A DNA stretch of 64,000 nt from Bacteroides intestinalis (GTDB lineage: Bacteria > Bacteroidota > Bacteroidia > Bacteroidales > Bacteroidaceae): NCBI RefSeq assembly GCF_902364365.1, contig NZ_CABJDN010000001.1, positions 558,001-622,000 on the forward strand, read 5' to 3'. Of the stretch, positions 50,071 through 59,462 are shown piece after piece. Each line of letters begins with the position of its first letter. Within the stretch, counting starts at the first letter, position 1. The translations under genes were made by a program, and so were the position numbers. The notes under the pieces were generated by a model. It was not told the origin of the DNA. It did not search any database and saw only the letters and a list, made by a program, of their open reading frames with translations.

Positions 50071-52899
50071 ATGAAAAAGAATTTATTGGCAATAATCTTT
50101 GCTTCCTTCTGTGCCGGAACCATTTCTGCACAGAACATCTCGTGGCCTGAGGTAACCACGGAAGCTAAACCCGGTGCCCGTTGGTGGTGGATGGGGAGTG
50201 CAGTAGATGCGGCTAATCTGACTCGTAATCTGGAAGCATACTCCAAAGCCGGAATGGGTACGATGGAAGTTACTCCTATTTATGGTGTGCAGGGCAATGA
50301 CGCAAACGAAATTCAGTTCCTTACGCCCGAGTGGATGCAGATGTTGCGCCATACGGAAAGTGAGGCTGCGCGTTTGGGCATGAAGATTGATATGAATACG
50401 GGTACGGGATGGCCTTTTGGTGGTCCGGAAGTGGGTATAGAAGATGCTGCTTGTAAATTACTGATTGAAGAATATACATTGAAAGGTGGCGAACGCCTGA
50501 AAACAACCATAGAAGTGACGGATGAAAAACAACGTCCGTATGCCAAACTGTGTCGGCTGATGGCTTTCAGGGTTCTGACAGGCACTTCTACCCCGAAGGA
50601 ACAAAAAGCTGTACGTTGCTATGACCTGACGTCGAAGATCGAAAACGGAAAGCTGGTATGGAAAGCTCCGAAAGGAGAGTGGCGCTTGATTGCCGCTTTC
50701 ATGGGAAAAACATTTCAGAAGGTAAAACGTGCTGCACCCGGCGGTGAAGGATATGTGATGAATCACTTTTCGGCAAAAGCTGTATCCAATTACTTGAATC
50801 GTTTTGAACAGGCTTTCTCAGGAAAGACAGCTAATGGAACAGCCGGGACTCCAACTGAGTATCCGCATAATTTCTTTAATGATTCTTATGAGGTTTACGG
50901 TGCTGACTGGACAGGTGACCTGTTTGAGCAATTTGCCCTCCGTCGTGGATATAAATTGGAGGAGTACTTGCCCGATTTCCTTTCGGAAGAACGTACAGAG
51001 GCTACCCGCCGTATCATTTCCGATTATCGTGAGACTCTTGCAGAACTGCTTCAGGAGAACTTTACCCGTCAGTGGACAGACTGGGCGCATAAACATGGTT
51101 CACGTACTCGCAATCAGGCACACGGTTCACCCGGTAATCTGATAGATCTTTATGCAACGGTCGATGTACCCGAATGTGAGGGCTTCGGCCTGTCGGATTT
51201 CGGTATCCGCGGACTACGTAAAGACTCGTTGACCCGTCCTAACGACTCTGATCTTTCCATGCTGAAATATGCTTCTTCGGCGGCACATATCGCAGGAAAG
51301 CCTTATACGACTTCGGAGACATTCACTTGGTTGACAGAGCATTTCCGTACTTCACTATCGCAGTGTAAGCCCGATATGGATTTGATGTTCGTTTCCGGTG
51401 TGAATCACATGTATTTCCATGGAACGACTTACTCGCCGGCTGAGGCCGCATGGCCGGGATGGAAGTTTTATGCTTCTATTGATATGAGTCCTACAAATAA
51501 TGTCTGGCGGGATGCTCCGGCATTCTTTGATTATGTTACCCGTTGCCAGAGCTTTCTGCAAATGGGACAACCGGATAATGACTTCCTGGTTTATCTGCCT
51601 GTTTATGATATGTGGGACGATCAGGACGGTCGTCTGTTACTTTTCGATATTCATAAGATGGCGAAACGTGCTCCTCGGTTTATAGAGGCGGTACATCGCA
51701 TTTATGGTGCAGGGTATGATATGGATTATATTTCTGATAACTTTATCCGTAACGCTATATGTCAGGATGGTAAGATATTGACTTCCGGTGGAGCTTCTTA
51801 TAAAGCATTGGTAGTTCCCGGTGCACGCTTGATGCCTGCTGATGTAATGGAGAAATTACTTCGCCTGGCGGATGAGGGTGCTACGGTTGTTTTCTTGGAA
51901 CAGTATCCGGAAGATGTACCGGGATTGAATGATTTGGGTAAACGTCGTGCAGAGTTTAATAAAGCTTTGGCACAAATAAAGGAACGGGAAGGAAAAGGAC
52001 ATGTCCTTTTCGGAACAGATTATGCCCGTACGCTGGCTGCCACGGCCGCTGCTCCCGAAGAAATGAAAACCACTTTTGGATTGAGTAGCATCCGCCGCTC
52101 ACATCCCGAAGGACACCACTACTTTATCTCAGCCTTAAAGACAGAAGACACTGAAAGTTGGATACCATTGGCAGTACAGGCACGTTCTGCAATGCTGTAT
52201 AATCCGATGAACGGTACATCCAGTAAGGCGCGGTTGCGTCAGAATAACGGCAGGACAGAAGTCTTCCTGCAATTGGCATCCGGTGAGTCTGTAATTCTGA
52301 AAACATTTACAGATCAAGATGTTTCCGTACCGGAATATGGGTATTGGACATCTATGGTTCAGGATGAAGCGGCAAAGATACTTCCGGGTGCTTGTACTTT
52401 TGCCGGTAAATGGGGATTTAGTTTCGTAGAAGCAATGCCTGTGGTAAGTAATGTACCGGATAGTGTTTCTCTTGGTTCGTGGACGGAAATTGCTGCCGAA
52501 GGTGTGAAAAATACAATGGGGACAGCTTGCTATACCACCACATTCACTTTGAAAACTCCTGCTGAGGCTGGAGAATGGATGCTTGATCTTGGCGATGTTC
52601 GCGAGAGTGCACGTGTACGCATTAACGGACAAGAGGTAGCTACGCTTATTGCTGTTCCTTACCGTTGCTTAGTGGGCGAATATCTTCGTCCGGGTGTGAA
52701 TACACTTGAAGTGGAAGTAACGAATCTGCCTGCCAACCGTATTGCAGATATGGATCGTCGTAATGTGCCCTGGCGTATTTATAAAGATGCCAATATTGTG
52801 AATATCCATTATAAGAAGGATAATTATGGAAAGTGGGAATCGGTGCCAAGTGGTCTGTTGGGGCCTGTGCGCTTGATTCCGATGCAGAGTATAAAATGA
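50071..52899 (+). CDS. GH106 alpha-L-rhamnosidase, secreted
   Basis: 942 residues with a signal peptide (CAGTISAQ). The GH106 start is SWPEVTTEAKPGARWWWMGSAVD, followed by GMGTMEVTPIYGVQG and MKIDMNTGTGWPFGGPEVG. The middle has THG-type barrel motifs (WAHKHGSRTRNQAHGSPGN, TSETFTWLTEHF, GVNHMYFHGTTYSP). The C-terminal beta-sandwich (about 790-930) includes GEWMLDLGDVRESARVRING. GH106 enzymes release terminal L-rhamnose from rhamnogalacturonans. Its product feeds the rha genes downstream. Confidence 0.93.
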   Translation: MKKNLLAIIFASFCAGTISAQNISWPEVTTEAKPGARWWWMGSAVDAANLTRNLEAYSKAGMGTMEVTPIYGVQGNDANEIQFLTPEWMQMLRHTESEAARLGMKIDMNTGTGWPFGGPEVGIEDAACKLLIEEYTLKGGERLKTTIEVTDEKQRPYAKLCRLMAFRVLTGTSTPKEQKAVRCYDLTSKIENGKLVWKAPKGEWRLIAAFMGKTFQKVKRAAPGGEGYVMNHFSAKAVSNYLNRFEQAFSGKTANGTAGTPTEYPHNFFNDSYEVYGADWTGDLFEQFALRRGYKLEEYLPDFLSEERTEATRRIISDYRETLAELLQENFTRQWTDWAHKHGSRTRNQAHGSPGNLIDLYATVDVPECEGFGLSDFGIRGLRKDSLTRPNDSDLSMLKYASSAAHIAGKPYTTSETFTWLTEHFRTSLSQCKPDMDLMFVSGVNHMYFHGTTYSPAEAAWPGWKFYASIDMSPTNNVWRDAPAFFDYVTRCQSFLQMGQPDNDFLVYLPVYDMWDDQDGRLLLFDIHKMAKRAPRFIEAVHRIYGAGYDMDYISDNFIRNAICQDGKILTSGGASYKALVVPGARLMPADVMEKLLRLADEGATVVFLEQYPEDVPGLNDLGKRRAEFNKALAQIKEREGKGHVLFGTDYARTLAATAAAPEEMKTTFGLSSIRRSHPEGHHYFISALKTEDTESWIPLAVQARSAMLYNPMNGTSSKARLRQNNGRTEVFLQLASGESVILKTFTDQDVSVPEYGYWTSMVQDEAAKILPGACTFAGKWGFSFVEAMPVVSNVPDSVSLGSWTEIAAEGVKNTMGTACYTTTFTLKTPAEAGEWMLDLGDVRESARVRINGQEVATLIAVPYRCLVGEYLRPGVNTLEVEVTNLPANRIADMDRRNVPWRIYKDANIVNIHYKKDNYGKWESVPSGLLGPVRLIPMQSIK

Positions 52900-52913
52900 T
52901 AATGTAACTTCAA

Positions 52914-52954
52914 TTTCTCAAGTAGCCTGAATGGATTTCAGGCTACTTGAGAAA
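52914..52954. repeat. Perfect 18-bp-arm hairpin between GH106 and GH28
   Basis: TTTCTCAAGTAGCCTGAA (52914-52931) is the exact reverse complement of TTCAGGCTACTTGAGAAA (52937-52954); the loop is TGGAT. There is no T-run, so it may protect mRNA ends or reduce read-through within the locus. Confidence 0.8.
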
Positions 52955-52974
52955 CTTAATTAAAACTATAATCA

Positions 52975-54513
52975 ATGAAATCGAATTTAATTATGCTTTG
53001 CCTGTTGGGGTTGGCAGGTATTCTGAATGCTCAAGAGGGTAAAGTGCATCAATCTTCCACGTATAAGTATGAAGCTGTATACCGTGACCTGCCTTTTGAT
53101 ATGCCACGGGTGGAGGCTCCTATATTTCCGGACCGTAAAGTGAATCTTGCTGACTTCGGGGCAATAGGTAATGGTGAAGAACTTTGTACATCAGCCTTTG
53201 CCAAGGCCATTGATGCCTTAGCAGAAAAGGGGGGCGGGCACTTGATTGTCCCTGCAGGTGTTTGGTTTACCGGTCCTATTGTATTGAAAAGTAATATTGA
53301 CCTGCATCTGGAAAAAGGCGCTATTATTCTCTTTTCGCCGGACGTAGATTTGTATCCGTTGGTGGAAACGGTTTTTGAGGGTTTGGATACCCGTCGTTGC
53401 CAATCACCTATATCCGGTCGTAATCTGGAAAATGTAGCGATAACGGGGGAAGGTGCCATCGACGGTAACGGACACTACTGGCGTCCTCTGAAACGGGAGA
53501 AAGTTACAGAGAGTGTATGGAAGCAAACTGTAGCCCGTGGTGGAGTTTACAAACGTCCCACTTATTGGTTTCCTTATCCGCAAACATTGAAAGGGGATAC
53601 CATCAGTAATATGAATGTACCTCAGAATTTGCAGACGGAAGAAGAGTGGCAGAGTGTACGTCATTTTCTTCGTCCGGTGATGGTGAGTCTGATAGAGTGT
53701 AAGAACGTATGGCTACAAGGGGTTATCTTCCAGAACTCACCGGCGTGGAATCTGCATCCGTTAATGTGTGAGAATGTATTGGTAGAAGAAGTGCAGGTGC
53801 GTAATCCGAATTATGCACAGAATGGTGACGGTCTGGATTTAGAGTCTTGCAAGAATGCGCTGATAGTGAACTCTACTTTTGATGTGGGTGATGATGGTAT
53901 TTGCCTGAAGAGTGGTAAAGATGAGGACGGCCGGCGTAGGGGGCGTGTCTGCGAGAATGTGGTAGTAGACGGCTGTACGGTGTTCAAAGGCCATGGAGGT
54001 TTTGTGGTAGGTAGCGAGATGAGTGGGGGAGTGCGTAATGTATCTGTCAGTAACTGCCAGTTTCTCGGTACAGATGTCGGGCTGCGTTTTAAGAGTAAAC
54101 GAGGACGTGGAGGAGTCGTGGAGAATATATGGATACGGCATATATCTATGATGGATATTCCGACCGAACCGATAACATTCAATCTTTATTATGGTGGGAA
54201 GTCGGCTGTAGAAGTGCTGGAAAGCGGTGAAACTGTACCTGCTAAAGTGGAGCCGATGCCAGTGGATGAGACTACGCCTTGTTTCCGCAATATTCATGTG
54301 AAAAATCTGGTCTGTGCCGGAGCACGTCGTGCTTTATTCTTTAATGGTATCCCGGAAATGCCGATTGATGGTATTATATTAGAAGATATAGACATTACTT
54401 CTAAATTGGGTGCTGAGTTTATTTATAGCAAAAATATTAGTATGAAGAATGTGAATATCCGTAATACGGAGGGAAAGAAGATTGTGACTCGTTACTGTGA
54501 AGGGGTAGAGTAA
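52975..54513 (+). CDS. GH28 polygalacturonase-type enzyme, secreted
   Basis: 512 residues with a signal peptide (LAGILNAQ). The right-handed beta-helix shows in VNLADFGAIGNGEELCTSAF and the GH28 catalytic set: NGDGLDLESC, FDVGDDGICLKSG (the two catalytic Asp), FKGHGGFVVGSEMSGGV (His) and RFKSKRGRGG (Arg/Lys). GH28 enzymes cut galacturonan or rhamnogalacturonan, or remove terminal GalA; exo-action on RG fits the neighbours. It lies 75 bp after GH106. Confidence 0.94.
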   Translation: MKSNLIMLCLLGLAGILNAQEGKVHQSSTYKYEAVYRDLPFDMPRVEAPIFPDRKVNLADFGAIGNGEELCTSAFAKAIDALAEKGGGHLIVPAGVWFTGPIVLKSNIDLHLEKGAIILFSPDVDLYPLVETVFEGLDTRRCQSPISGRNLENVAITGEGAIDGNGHYWRPLKREKVTESVWKQTVARGGVYKRPTYWFPYPQTLKGDTISNMNVPQNLQTEEEWQSVRHFLRPVMVSLIECKNVWLQGVIFQNSPAWNLHPLMCENVLVEEVQVRNPNYAQNGDGLDLESCKNALIVNSTFDVGDDGICLKSGKDEDGRRRGRVCENVVVDGCTVFKGHGGFVVGSEMSGGVRNVSVSNCQFLGTDVGLRFKSKRGRGGVVENIWIRHISMMDIPTEPITFNLYYGGKSAVEVLESGETVPAKVEPMPVDETTPCFRNIHVKNLVCAGARRALFFNGIPEMPIDGIILEDIDITSKLGAEFIYSKNISMKNVNIRNTEGKKIVTRYCEGVE

Positions 54514-54593
54514 AGTCTTCCTTTTGTACATTCTGTTTTTTCATGGTAAGAATGTCAGAAATAACATCTTTTCAGTCAAAACTAATACAGAGT

Positions 54594-54618
54594 ATAGGGG
54601 AGTAATCCCCTATTTTTG
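54594..54618 (+). promoter_or_regulatory. Hairpin and -7 element in front of rhaB
   Basis: ATAGGGG (54594-54600) pairs with CCCCTAT (54607-54613) and the T-run continues as TATTTTTG (54611-54618), a -7 element. This repeats the layout at 47411-47443: a terminator whose right edge is the promoter of the next unit, with no -33. RhaR is the likely activator. Confidence 0.6.
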
Positions 54619-54643
54619 TATCGTCAAAAATCTATTTAATATC

Positions 54644-56101
54644 ATGAAACATTGCTTTTTTGCGGTTGATTTGGGAGCTACCAGCGGCCGTACCATACTG
54701 GGAACATTCACTCCGCAAGGATTAGAACTACAAGATGTGAACCGCTTCCCTAACCATCTGATTGAAGTTGGAGGACATTACTACTGGGATATCTACGAAT
54801 TGTACCGTCATATTTTGGAAGGTTTGAAACAGGCAGCTCGGATGGACGATGTGCAGATAACCTCTATCGGAATTGATACCTGGGGAGTAGATTTTGTATG
54901 TGTGGGTAAAGATGGTGGTCTGCTTCGTCAGCCTTATTCTTATCGTGATCCGCATACTATGGGAGCTCCTGAGGCATTTTTCGCCCGCGTTCCCCGTAAG
55001 CAGGTATATGGATGGACAGGTATTCAGATTATGAATTTCAATTCGCTTTTCCAGTTGGATACTTTACGCCGGAATAAAGATAGTGCATTGGAAATGGCTG
55101 ATAAGATACTTTTCATGCCGGATGCACTTAGTTATTTACTAACAGGAGAGATGGTGACTGAATATACCATTGCCAGTACGGCTCAGTTGGTAAATGCTGA
55201 GACCCGTTGTCTGGAACCGGCATTGCTGAAAGAACTTGGATTAACGGAAGATAACTTCGGACGTTTTGTATATCCGGGTGATAAAGTAGGTGTATTGACC
55301 AAAGAAATACAAACGATTACCGGACTGGGAGCAATACCTGTGATTGCTGTTGCCGGACATGATACGGCTTCCGCTGTAGCTGCTGTACCAGCATTGGACC
55401 GTAACTTTGCTTATCTGAGCAGTGGTACATGGTCATTGATGGGAGTGGAGACAGATGCACCGGTTATTAATGAAGAAACAGAAGCACTGAACTTCACGAA
55501 TGAAGGAGGTGTTGCAGGGACAATTCGTTTGCTGAAGAATATTTGTGGCATGTGGTTGTTGGAACGCTGCCGTTGTGATTGGGAAGAAATATCTTATCCT
55601 GAACTGATTGCTGAAGCAGAGGCATGCGAACCTTTCCGTAGTCTGATAAATCCGGATGATGTCCTGTTTGTCAATCCGATGAGCATGGAACAGGCTATTC
55701 GTACTTATTGCGCTGACCATCATCAGCCGATACCGGAGACACGTGGGCAGATTGTGCGCTGTATTTTTGAAAGCTTGTCACTGCGCTATCGCCAGGTTTT
55801 GGAGAACCTGTGCAGCCTCTCTCCCCGTCCTGTAGAAGTACTGCACGTCATCGGAGGAGGAAGCCGTAATGATTTGCTGAATCAGTGGACTGCCAATGCG
55901 GTAGGTATTCCTGTAGTTGCCGGACCGTCGGAAGCAACTGCTATCGGCAACGTAATGATACAAGCTCTTACAGCAGGTGCAGCAAGTGACGTTGTTTCCA
56001 TGCGTCAGCTTATTAATCGTTCTATTCCATTGAAGACTTTTACTCCGGAGAATGTTGAAGTTTGGAATACCGCTTATCTGCATTTCTTGCAGTTAGCCTA
56101 A
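54644..56101 (+). CDS. rhaB: Rhamnulokinase
   Basis: 485 residues from ATG 54644 (MKHCFFAVDLGATSGRTILG); the open frame back to 54524 crosses the promoter hairpin and is rejected. FGGY kinase blocks: GIDTWGVDFVCVG, VAGHDTASAVAAVPA, YLSSGTWSLMGVE, VLHVIGGGSRNDLLNQW, AGPSEATAIGNVMIQAL. It phosphorylates L-rhamnulose at C1. First gene of the rhamnose operon, followed by rhaA after 65 bp. In B. thetaiotaomicron the gene has been called rhaK. Confidence 0.94.
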   Translation: MKHCFFAVDLGATSGRTILGTFTPQGLELQDVNRFPNHLIEVGGHYYWDIYELYRHILEGLKQAARMDDVQITSIGIDTWGVDFVCVGKDGGLLRQPYSYRDPHTMGAPEAFFARVPRKQVYGWTGIQIMNFNSLFQLDTLRRNKDSALEMADKILFMPDALSYLLTGEMVTEYTIASTAQLVNAETRCLEPALLKELGLTEDNFGRFVYPGDKVGVLTKEIQTITGLGAIPVIAVAGHDTASAVAAVPALDRNFAYLSSGTWSLMGVETDAPVINEETEALNFTNEGGVAGTIRLLKNICGMWLLERCRCDWEEISYPELIAEAEACEPFRSLINPDDVLFVNPMSMEQAIRTYCADHHQPIPETRGQIVRCIFESLSLRYRQVLENLCSLSPRPVEVLHVIGGGSRNDLLNQWTANAVGIPVVAGPSEATAIGNVMIQALTAGAASDVVSMRQLINRSIPLKTFTPENVEVWNTAYLHFLQLA

Positions 56102-56166
56102 TATTACTTGTCAGTGATAACGTATAACTAATAAATTATAACTAATAACTAAAAACTAGTACCATC

Positions 56167-57420
56167 ATGAAAGAAGAATTGATTCAGAAAGCCTATGAAG
56201 TGGCAAAAGAACGTTACGCAGCTATCGGTGTAGATGTAGAGAAAGCAATGGACGCCTTGCAAAAGATTTCCCTATCCCTGCACTGCTGGCAGGCAGATGA
56301 TGTAGCCGGATTTGAAGCACAGGGTGCATTGACCGGAGGTATCCAGGCTACCGGAAACTATCCTGGCAAGGCTCGTAATATGGAAGAACTAAGACAAGAC
56401 GTATTGAAAGCAGCTAGCTATATTCCTGGAACTCACCGTTTGAATCTTCATGAAATCTATGGTGATTTCGGTGGCAAGTTTGTTGATCGTGACCAAGTAG
56501 AACCGGCTCACTTTGAAAGTTGGATACAGTGGGCAGCTGAAAATAATATGAAGTTGGATTTCAACTCCACTTCTTTCTCTCATCCGAAGAGTGGTAATCT
56601 TTCCCTCTCTAATCCTGATAAAAGTATTCGTGACTTCTGGGTAGAGCATACAAAACGTTGCCGTGCTATTGCAGAAGAGATGGGTAAGCGCCAAGGTGAT
56701 CCTTGTATCATGAATCTGTGGGTACATGATGGTAGCAAGGATATCACAGTAAACCGTATGTTGTATCGTGAATTATTGAAGGATTCTCTGGATCGCATTT
56801 TCGAAGTGGAATATAAGAATATGAAAGACTGTGTGGAGTCTAAAGTATTTGGTATCGGTTTGGAAAGTTATACGGTAGGTTCCAATGACTTCTATATCGG
56901 TTATGGTGTGAGTCGTAATAAGATTGTCACACTGGATACAGGGCACTTCCACCCGACTGAAAGCGTTGCAGACAAACTGTCTTCTTTATTGTTATTCATT
57001 CCGGAAATCATGTTGCATGTGAGCCGTCCGGTACGTTGGGATTCTGACCACGTGACAATTATGAATGATGAAACAATGGATCTCTGCAAAGAAATTGTAC
57101 GTTGTAATGCTTTGGATCGCGTACATATCGGCTTGGATTACTTTGATGCTTCTATCAACCGTATCGGTGCGTATGTTATAGGTAGCCGTGCTACACAGAA
57201 ATGTGTGTTGCAAGCTCTGTTGGAGCCGCTGGATACTTTGCGTAAATATGAAGCAAATGATCAATTATTTGAGCGTCTTGCTTTGCTCGAAGAAGGAAAA
57301 TCTTTACCCTGGAATGCAGTTTGGGATATGTTCTGCTTGAAGAACGGTGTACCTGTAGGTGAAGAATTCATTACTGAGATACAGAAATACGAAGCAGACG
57401 TTACGTCGAAACGTAATTAA
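56167..57420 (+). CDS. rhaA: L-rhamnose isomerase
   Basis: 417 residues, the standard RhaA length. Motifs: HCWQADDVAGFEAQGALTGG, NLHEIYGDFGG, DFNSTSFSHPKSGNLSLSN, MNLWVHDGSKD, ITLDTGHFHPTESVADKL-like (VTLDTGHFHPTESVAD) and RPVRWDSDHVTIMND, with metal-binding Glu, Asp and His of the TIM barrel. It converts L-rhamnose to L-rhamnulose. Named rhaI in the B. thetaiotaomicron literature. Confidence 0.96.
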   Translation: MKEELIQKAYEVAKERYAAIGVDVEKAMDALQKISLSLHCWQADDVAGFEAQGALTGGIQATGNYPGKARNMEELRQDVLKAASYIPGTHRLNLHEIYGDFGGKFVDRDQVEPAHFESWIQWAAENNMKLDFNSTSFSHPKSGNLSLSNPDKSIRDFWVEHTKRCRAIAEEMGKRQGDPCIMNLWVHDGSKDITVNRMLYRELLKDSLDRIFEVEYKNMKDCVESKVFGIGLESYTVGSNDFYIGYGVSRNKIVTLDTGHFHPTESVADKLSSLLLFIPEIMLHVSRPVRWDSDHVTIMNDETMDLCKEIVRCNALDRVHIGLDYFDASINRIGAYVIGSRATQKCVLQALLEPLDTLRKYEANDQLFERLALLEEGKSLPWNAVWDMFCLKNGVPVGEEFITEIQKYEADVTSKRN

Positions 57421-57456
57421 GTGATTAATGGTTAGTGATTACTAAACGTTATTATC

Positions 57457-58488
57457 ATGAATACACTGATAGGATTGTTGATTATAGCTATCGGGAGCTT
57501 CGGACAGAGTAGTTCGTATGTGCCTATCAATAAGGTGAAAAATTGGTCATGGGAAAGTTTCTGGCTTGTACAGGGAATCTTTGCGTGGCTTGTTTTCCCG
57601 TTGTTGGGAGCATTACTTGCTATTCCGGCAGGAAGTTCACTGTTAGAACTCTGGGGAGCAGGTGGTGCTTTGCCTGCTATGGTTTATGGTGTTCTATGGG
57701 GCGTAGGTGGATTGACTTTTGGGTTAAGTATGCGTTATCTGGGTGTAGCACTTGGACAAAGTATTGCCCTCGGTACATGTGCCGGATTCGGGACACTCTT
57801 CCCCGCTTTGTTTGCCGGAAAAGATTTGCTGCATGGTGAAGGACTGATGCTACTTATTGGCGTCTGTATAACGCTGGCTGGTATTGCTATCATCGGATAT
57901 GCCGGTAGTCTTCGCTCCAAGAATATGACGGAAGAAGAAAAACGGGCTGCTGTTAAGGACTTTGCTTTGACGAAAGGTTTGCTCGTGGCATTGCTGGCAG
58001 GTGTGATGAGTGCGTGTTTTGCTCTTGGACTGGATGCCGGAACACCTATAAAAGAAGCCGCTTTGGCAGGTGGAGTAGAAGCTCTTTATGCTGGTTTACC
58101 CGTAATTTTCCTGGTTACTCTCGGTGGTTTCTGTACAAATGCTATTTATTGTATCTGGCAGAATATCAAGAATAAAACCGGTAAGGAATATTTCTCTGTA
58201 AAAGGTGCGGTATTGACGAATAATCTCTTATTTTGTGCTCTTGCCGGTGTACTGTGGTATTCACAGTTCTTTGGTCTTGAAATGGGTAAGAGTTTCCTGA
58301 CAGACAGTCCTATACTTCTTGCTTTCTCCTGGAGTATCCTGATGTCACTGAATGTTACGTTCAGTAATGTTTGGGGTATTTTACTGAAAGAGTGGAAAGG
58401 TGTCAGCAATACTACGATTGCCGTTCTTATCTTAGGCTTGGTGGTTCTGATATCTTCCATTATAGTAGTGGCAATGGCACAGGTATAA
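57457..58488 (+). CDS. rhaT: L-rhamnose/proton symporter
   Basis: 343 residues with about ten transmembrane segments. RhaT family features: IGLLIIAIGSFGQSSSYVPINKVKNWSWESFW split at the start, GALPAMVYGVLWGVGGLTFG, LGVALGQSIALGTCAGFGTL and the C-terminal LILGLVVLISSIIVVAMAQ. It imports rhamnose through the inner membrane. Named rhaP in B. thetaiotaomicron. It follows rhaA by 36 bp. Confidence 0.94.
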   Translation: MNTLIGLLIIAIGSFGQSSSYVPINKVKNWSWESFWLVQGIFAWLVFPLLGALLAIPAGSSLLELWGAGGALPAMVYGVLWGVGGLTFGLSMRYLGVALGQSIALGTCAGFGTLFPALFAGKDLLHGEGLMLLIGVCITLAGIAIIGYAGSLRSKNMTEEEKRAAVKDFALTKGLLVALLAGVMSACFALGLDAGTPIKEAALAGGVEALYAGLPVIFLVTLGGFCTNAIYCIWQNIKNKTGKEYFSVKGAVLTNNLLFCALAGVLWYSQFFGLEMGKSFLTDSPILLAFSWSILMSLNVTFSNVWGILLKEWKGVSNTTIAVLILGLVVLISSIIVVAMAQV

Positions 58489-58588
58489 TAGTATATAGCT
58501 ACGAGCTACAGGTTACGAGTGCCTTTCGGTGTGAGGGTATAGTGACTTGTAGCCCATAGCTCGTAACTCGTAACTTAATTTATTAGAT
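58489..58588. repeat. Gap between rhaT and rhaD with inverted repeat words
   Basis: CGAGCTACAGGTTACGAG (58502-58519) and the later GTAGCCCATAGCTCGTAACT (58549-58568) contain complementary words, so the intercistronic RNA can fold. This kind of TACGAG/CTCGTA repeat is frequent between Bacteroides genes as far as I remember. Confidence 0.5.
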
Positions 58589-59398
58589 ATGAAATCAATT
58601 CTCGAAAATCGCCAGGCATTGACCTATGCAGTCAATCAAGCGGCAGAAGTTGCCGGATATCTCTGGCAAAAAGGATGGGCTGAACGTAATGGCGGCAACA
58701 TCACACTGAATATTACTGAATTTGTAGACAATGAGATAAAGTCGTTGCCTGCTATTAGCGATGTAAAGCAGATCGGTGCTACTCTACCTTATCTGAAAGG
58801 CTGTTATTTCTATTGCAAAGGAACTAACAAGCGTATGCGTGATTTGGCTCGTTGGCCGATGGAACATGGTTCTGTAATTCGTATTCTGGATGACTGTGCC
58901 AGTTATGTAATTATTGCGGATCATCCTGTGATGCCTACTTCTGAATTACCTGCCCATCTCAGTGTGCACAATCGTCTGATTGAGAAAGGTTCGCCTTATA
59001 AAGCTTCACTGCATACTCATCCCATTGAATTGATTGCTATGACTCACTGTAAGAAATTCCTTGAAAAAGATGTTGCTACCAATTTGCTTTGGAGTATGAT
59101 TCCCGAAACTAAGGCTTTCTGTCCGCGTGGTTTGGGTATTATTCCTTATGAATTGCCAAGTTCCGTAAAATTGGCAGAGGCTACCATTGAGCAATTGGAA
59201 GATTATGATGTGGCCATGTGGGAAAAGCATGGCGTTTTTGCAGTAGATGTGGATATCATGTCGGCTTTCGATCAGGTGGATGTACTGAATAAGTCTGCTC
59301 TGATTTATATTGCTGCCAAAAATATGGGCTTTGAACCTGACGGTATGAGCCAGGAACAAATGCAGGAAATGACTCGTGCATTTAATCTGCCTAAATGA
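58589..59398 (+). CDS. rhaD: Rhamnulose-1-phosphate aldolase
   Basis: 269 residues, class II aldolase fold. GWAERNGGNITLNITEF, the zinc ligands in KASLHTHPIELIAMTHC, and WEKHGVFAVDVDIMSAFDQVDVL. It splits rhamnulose-1-phosphate into dihydroxyacetone phosphate and L-lactaldehyde. No lactaldehyde reductase gene follows; a GH105 gene does. Called rhaA in some B. thetaiotaomicron papers. Confidence 0.95.
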   Translation: MKSILENRQALTYAVNQAAEVAGYLWQKGWAERNGGNITLNITEFVDNEIKSLPAISDVKQIGATLPYLKGCYFYCKGTNKRMRDLARWPMEHGSVIRILDDCASYVIIADHPVMPTSELPAHLSVHNRLIEKGSPYKASLHTHPIELIAMTHCKKFLEKDVATNLLWSMIPETKAFCPRGLGIIPYELPSSVKLAEATIEQLEDYDVAMWEKHGVFAVDVDIMSAFDQVDVLNKSALIYIAAKNMGFEPDGMSQEQMQEMTRAFNLPK

Positions 59399-59462
59399 TT
59401 TTTAAGTAGATAGTGGACATTTTTTTGACTACTATCTACTATTAATTCTTTAAATGTATAAT

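Noticed and set aside
49194..50246. 350-codon minus-strand ORF opposite the esterase-GH105 and GH106 genes
   Set aside because: It lies fully antisense to well-supported enzyme domains, and its translation has no recognisable motif or plausible composition.
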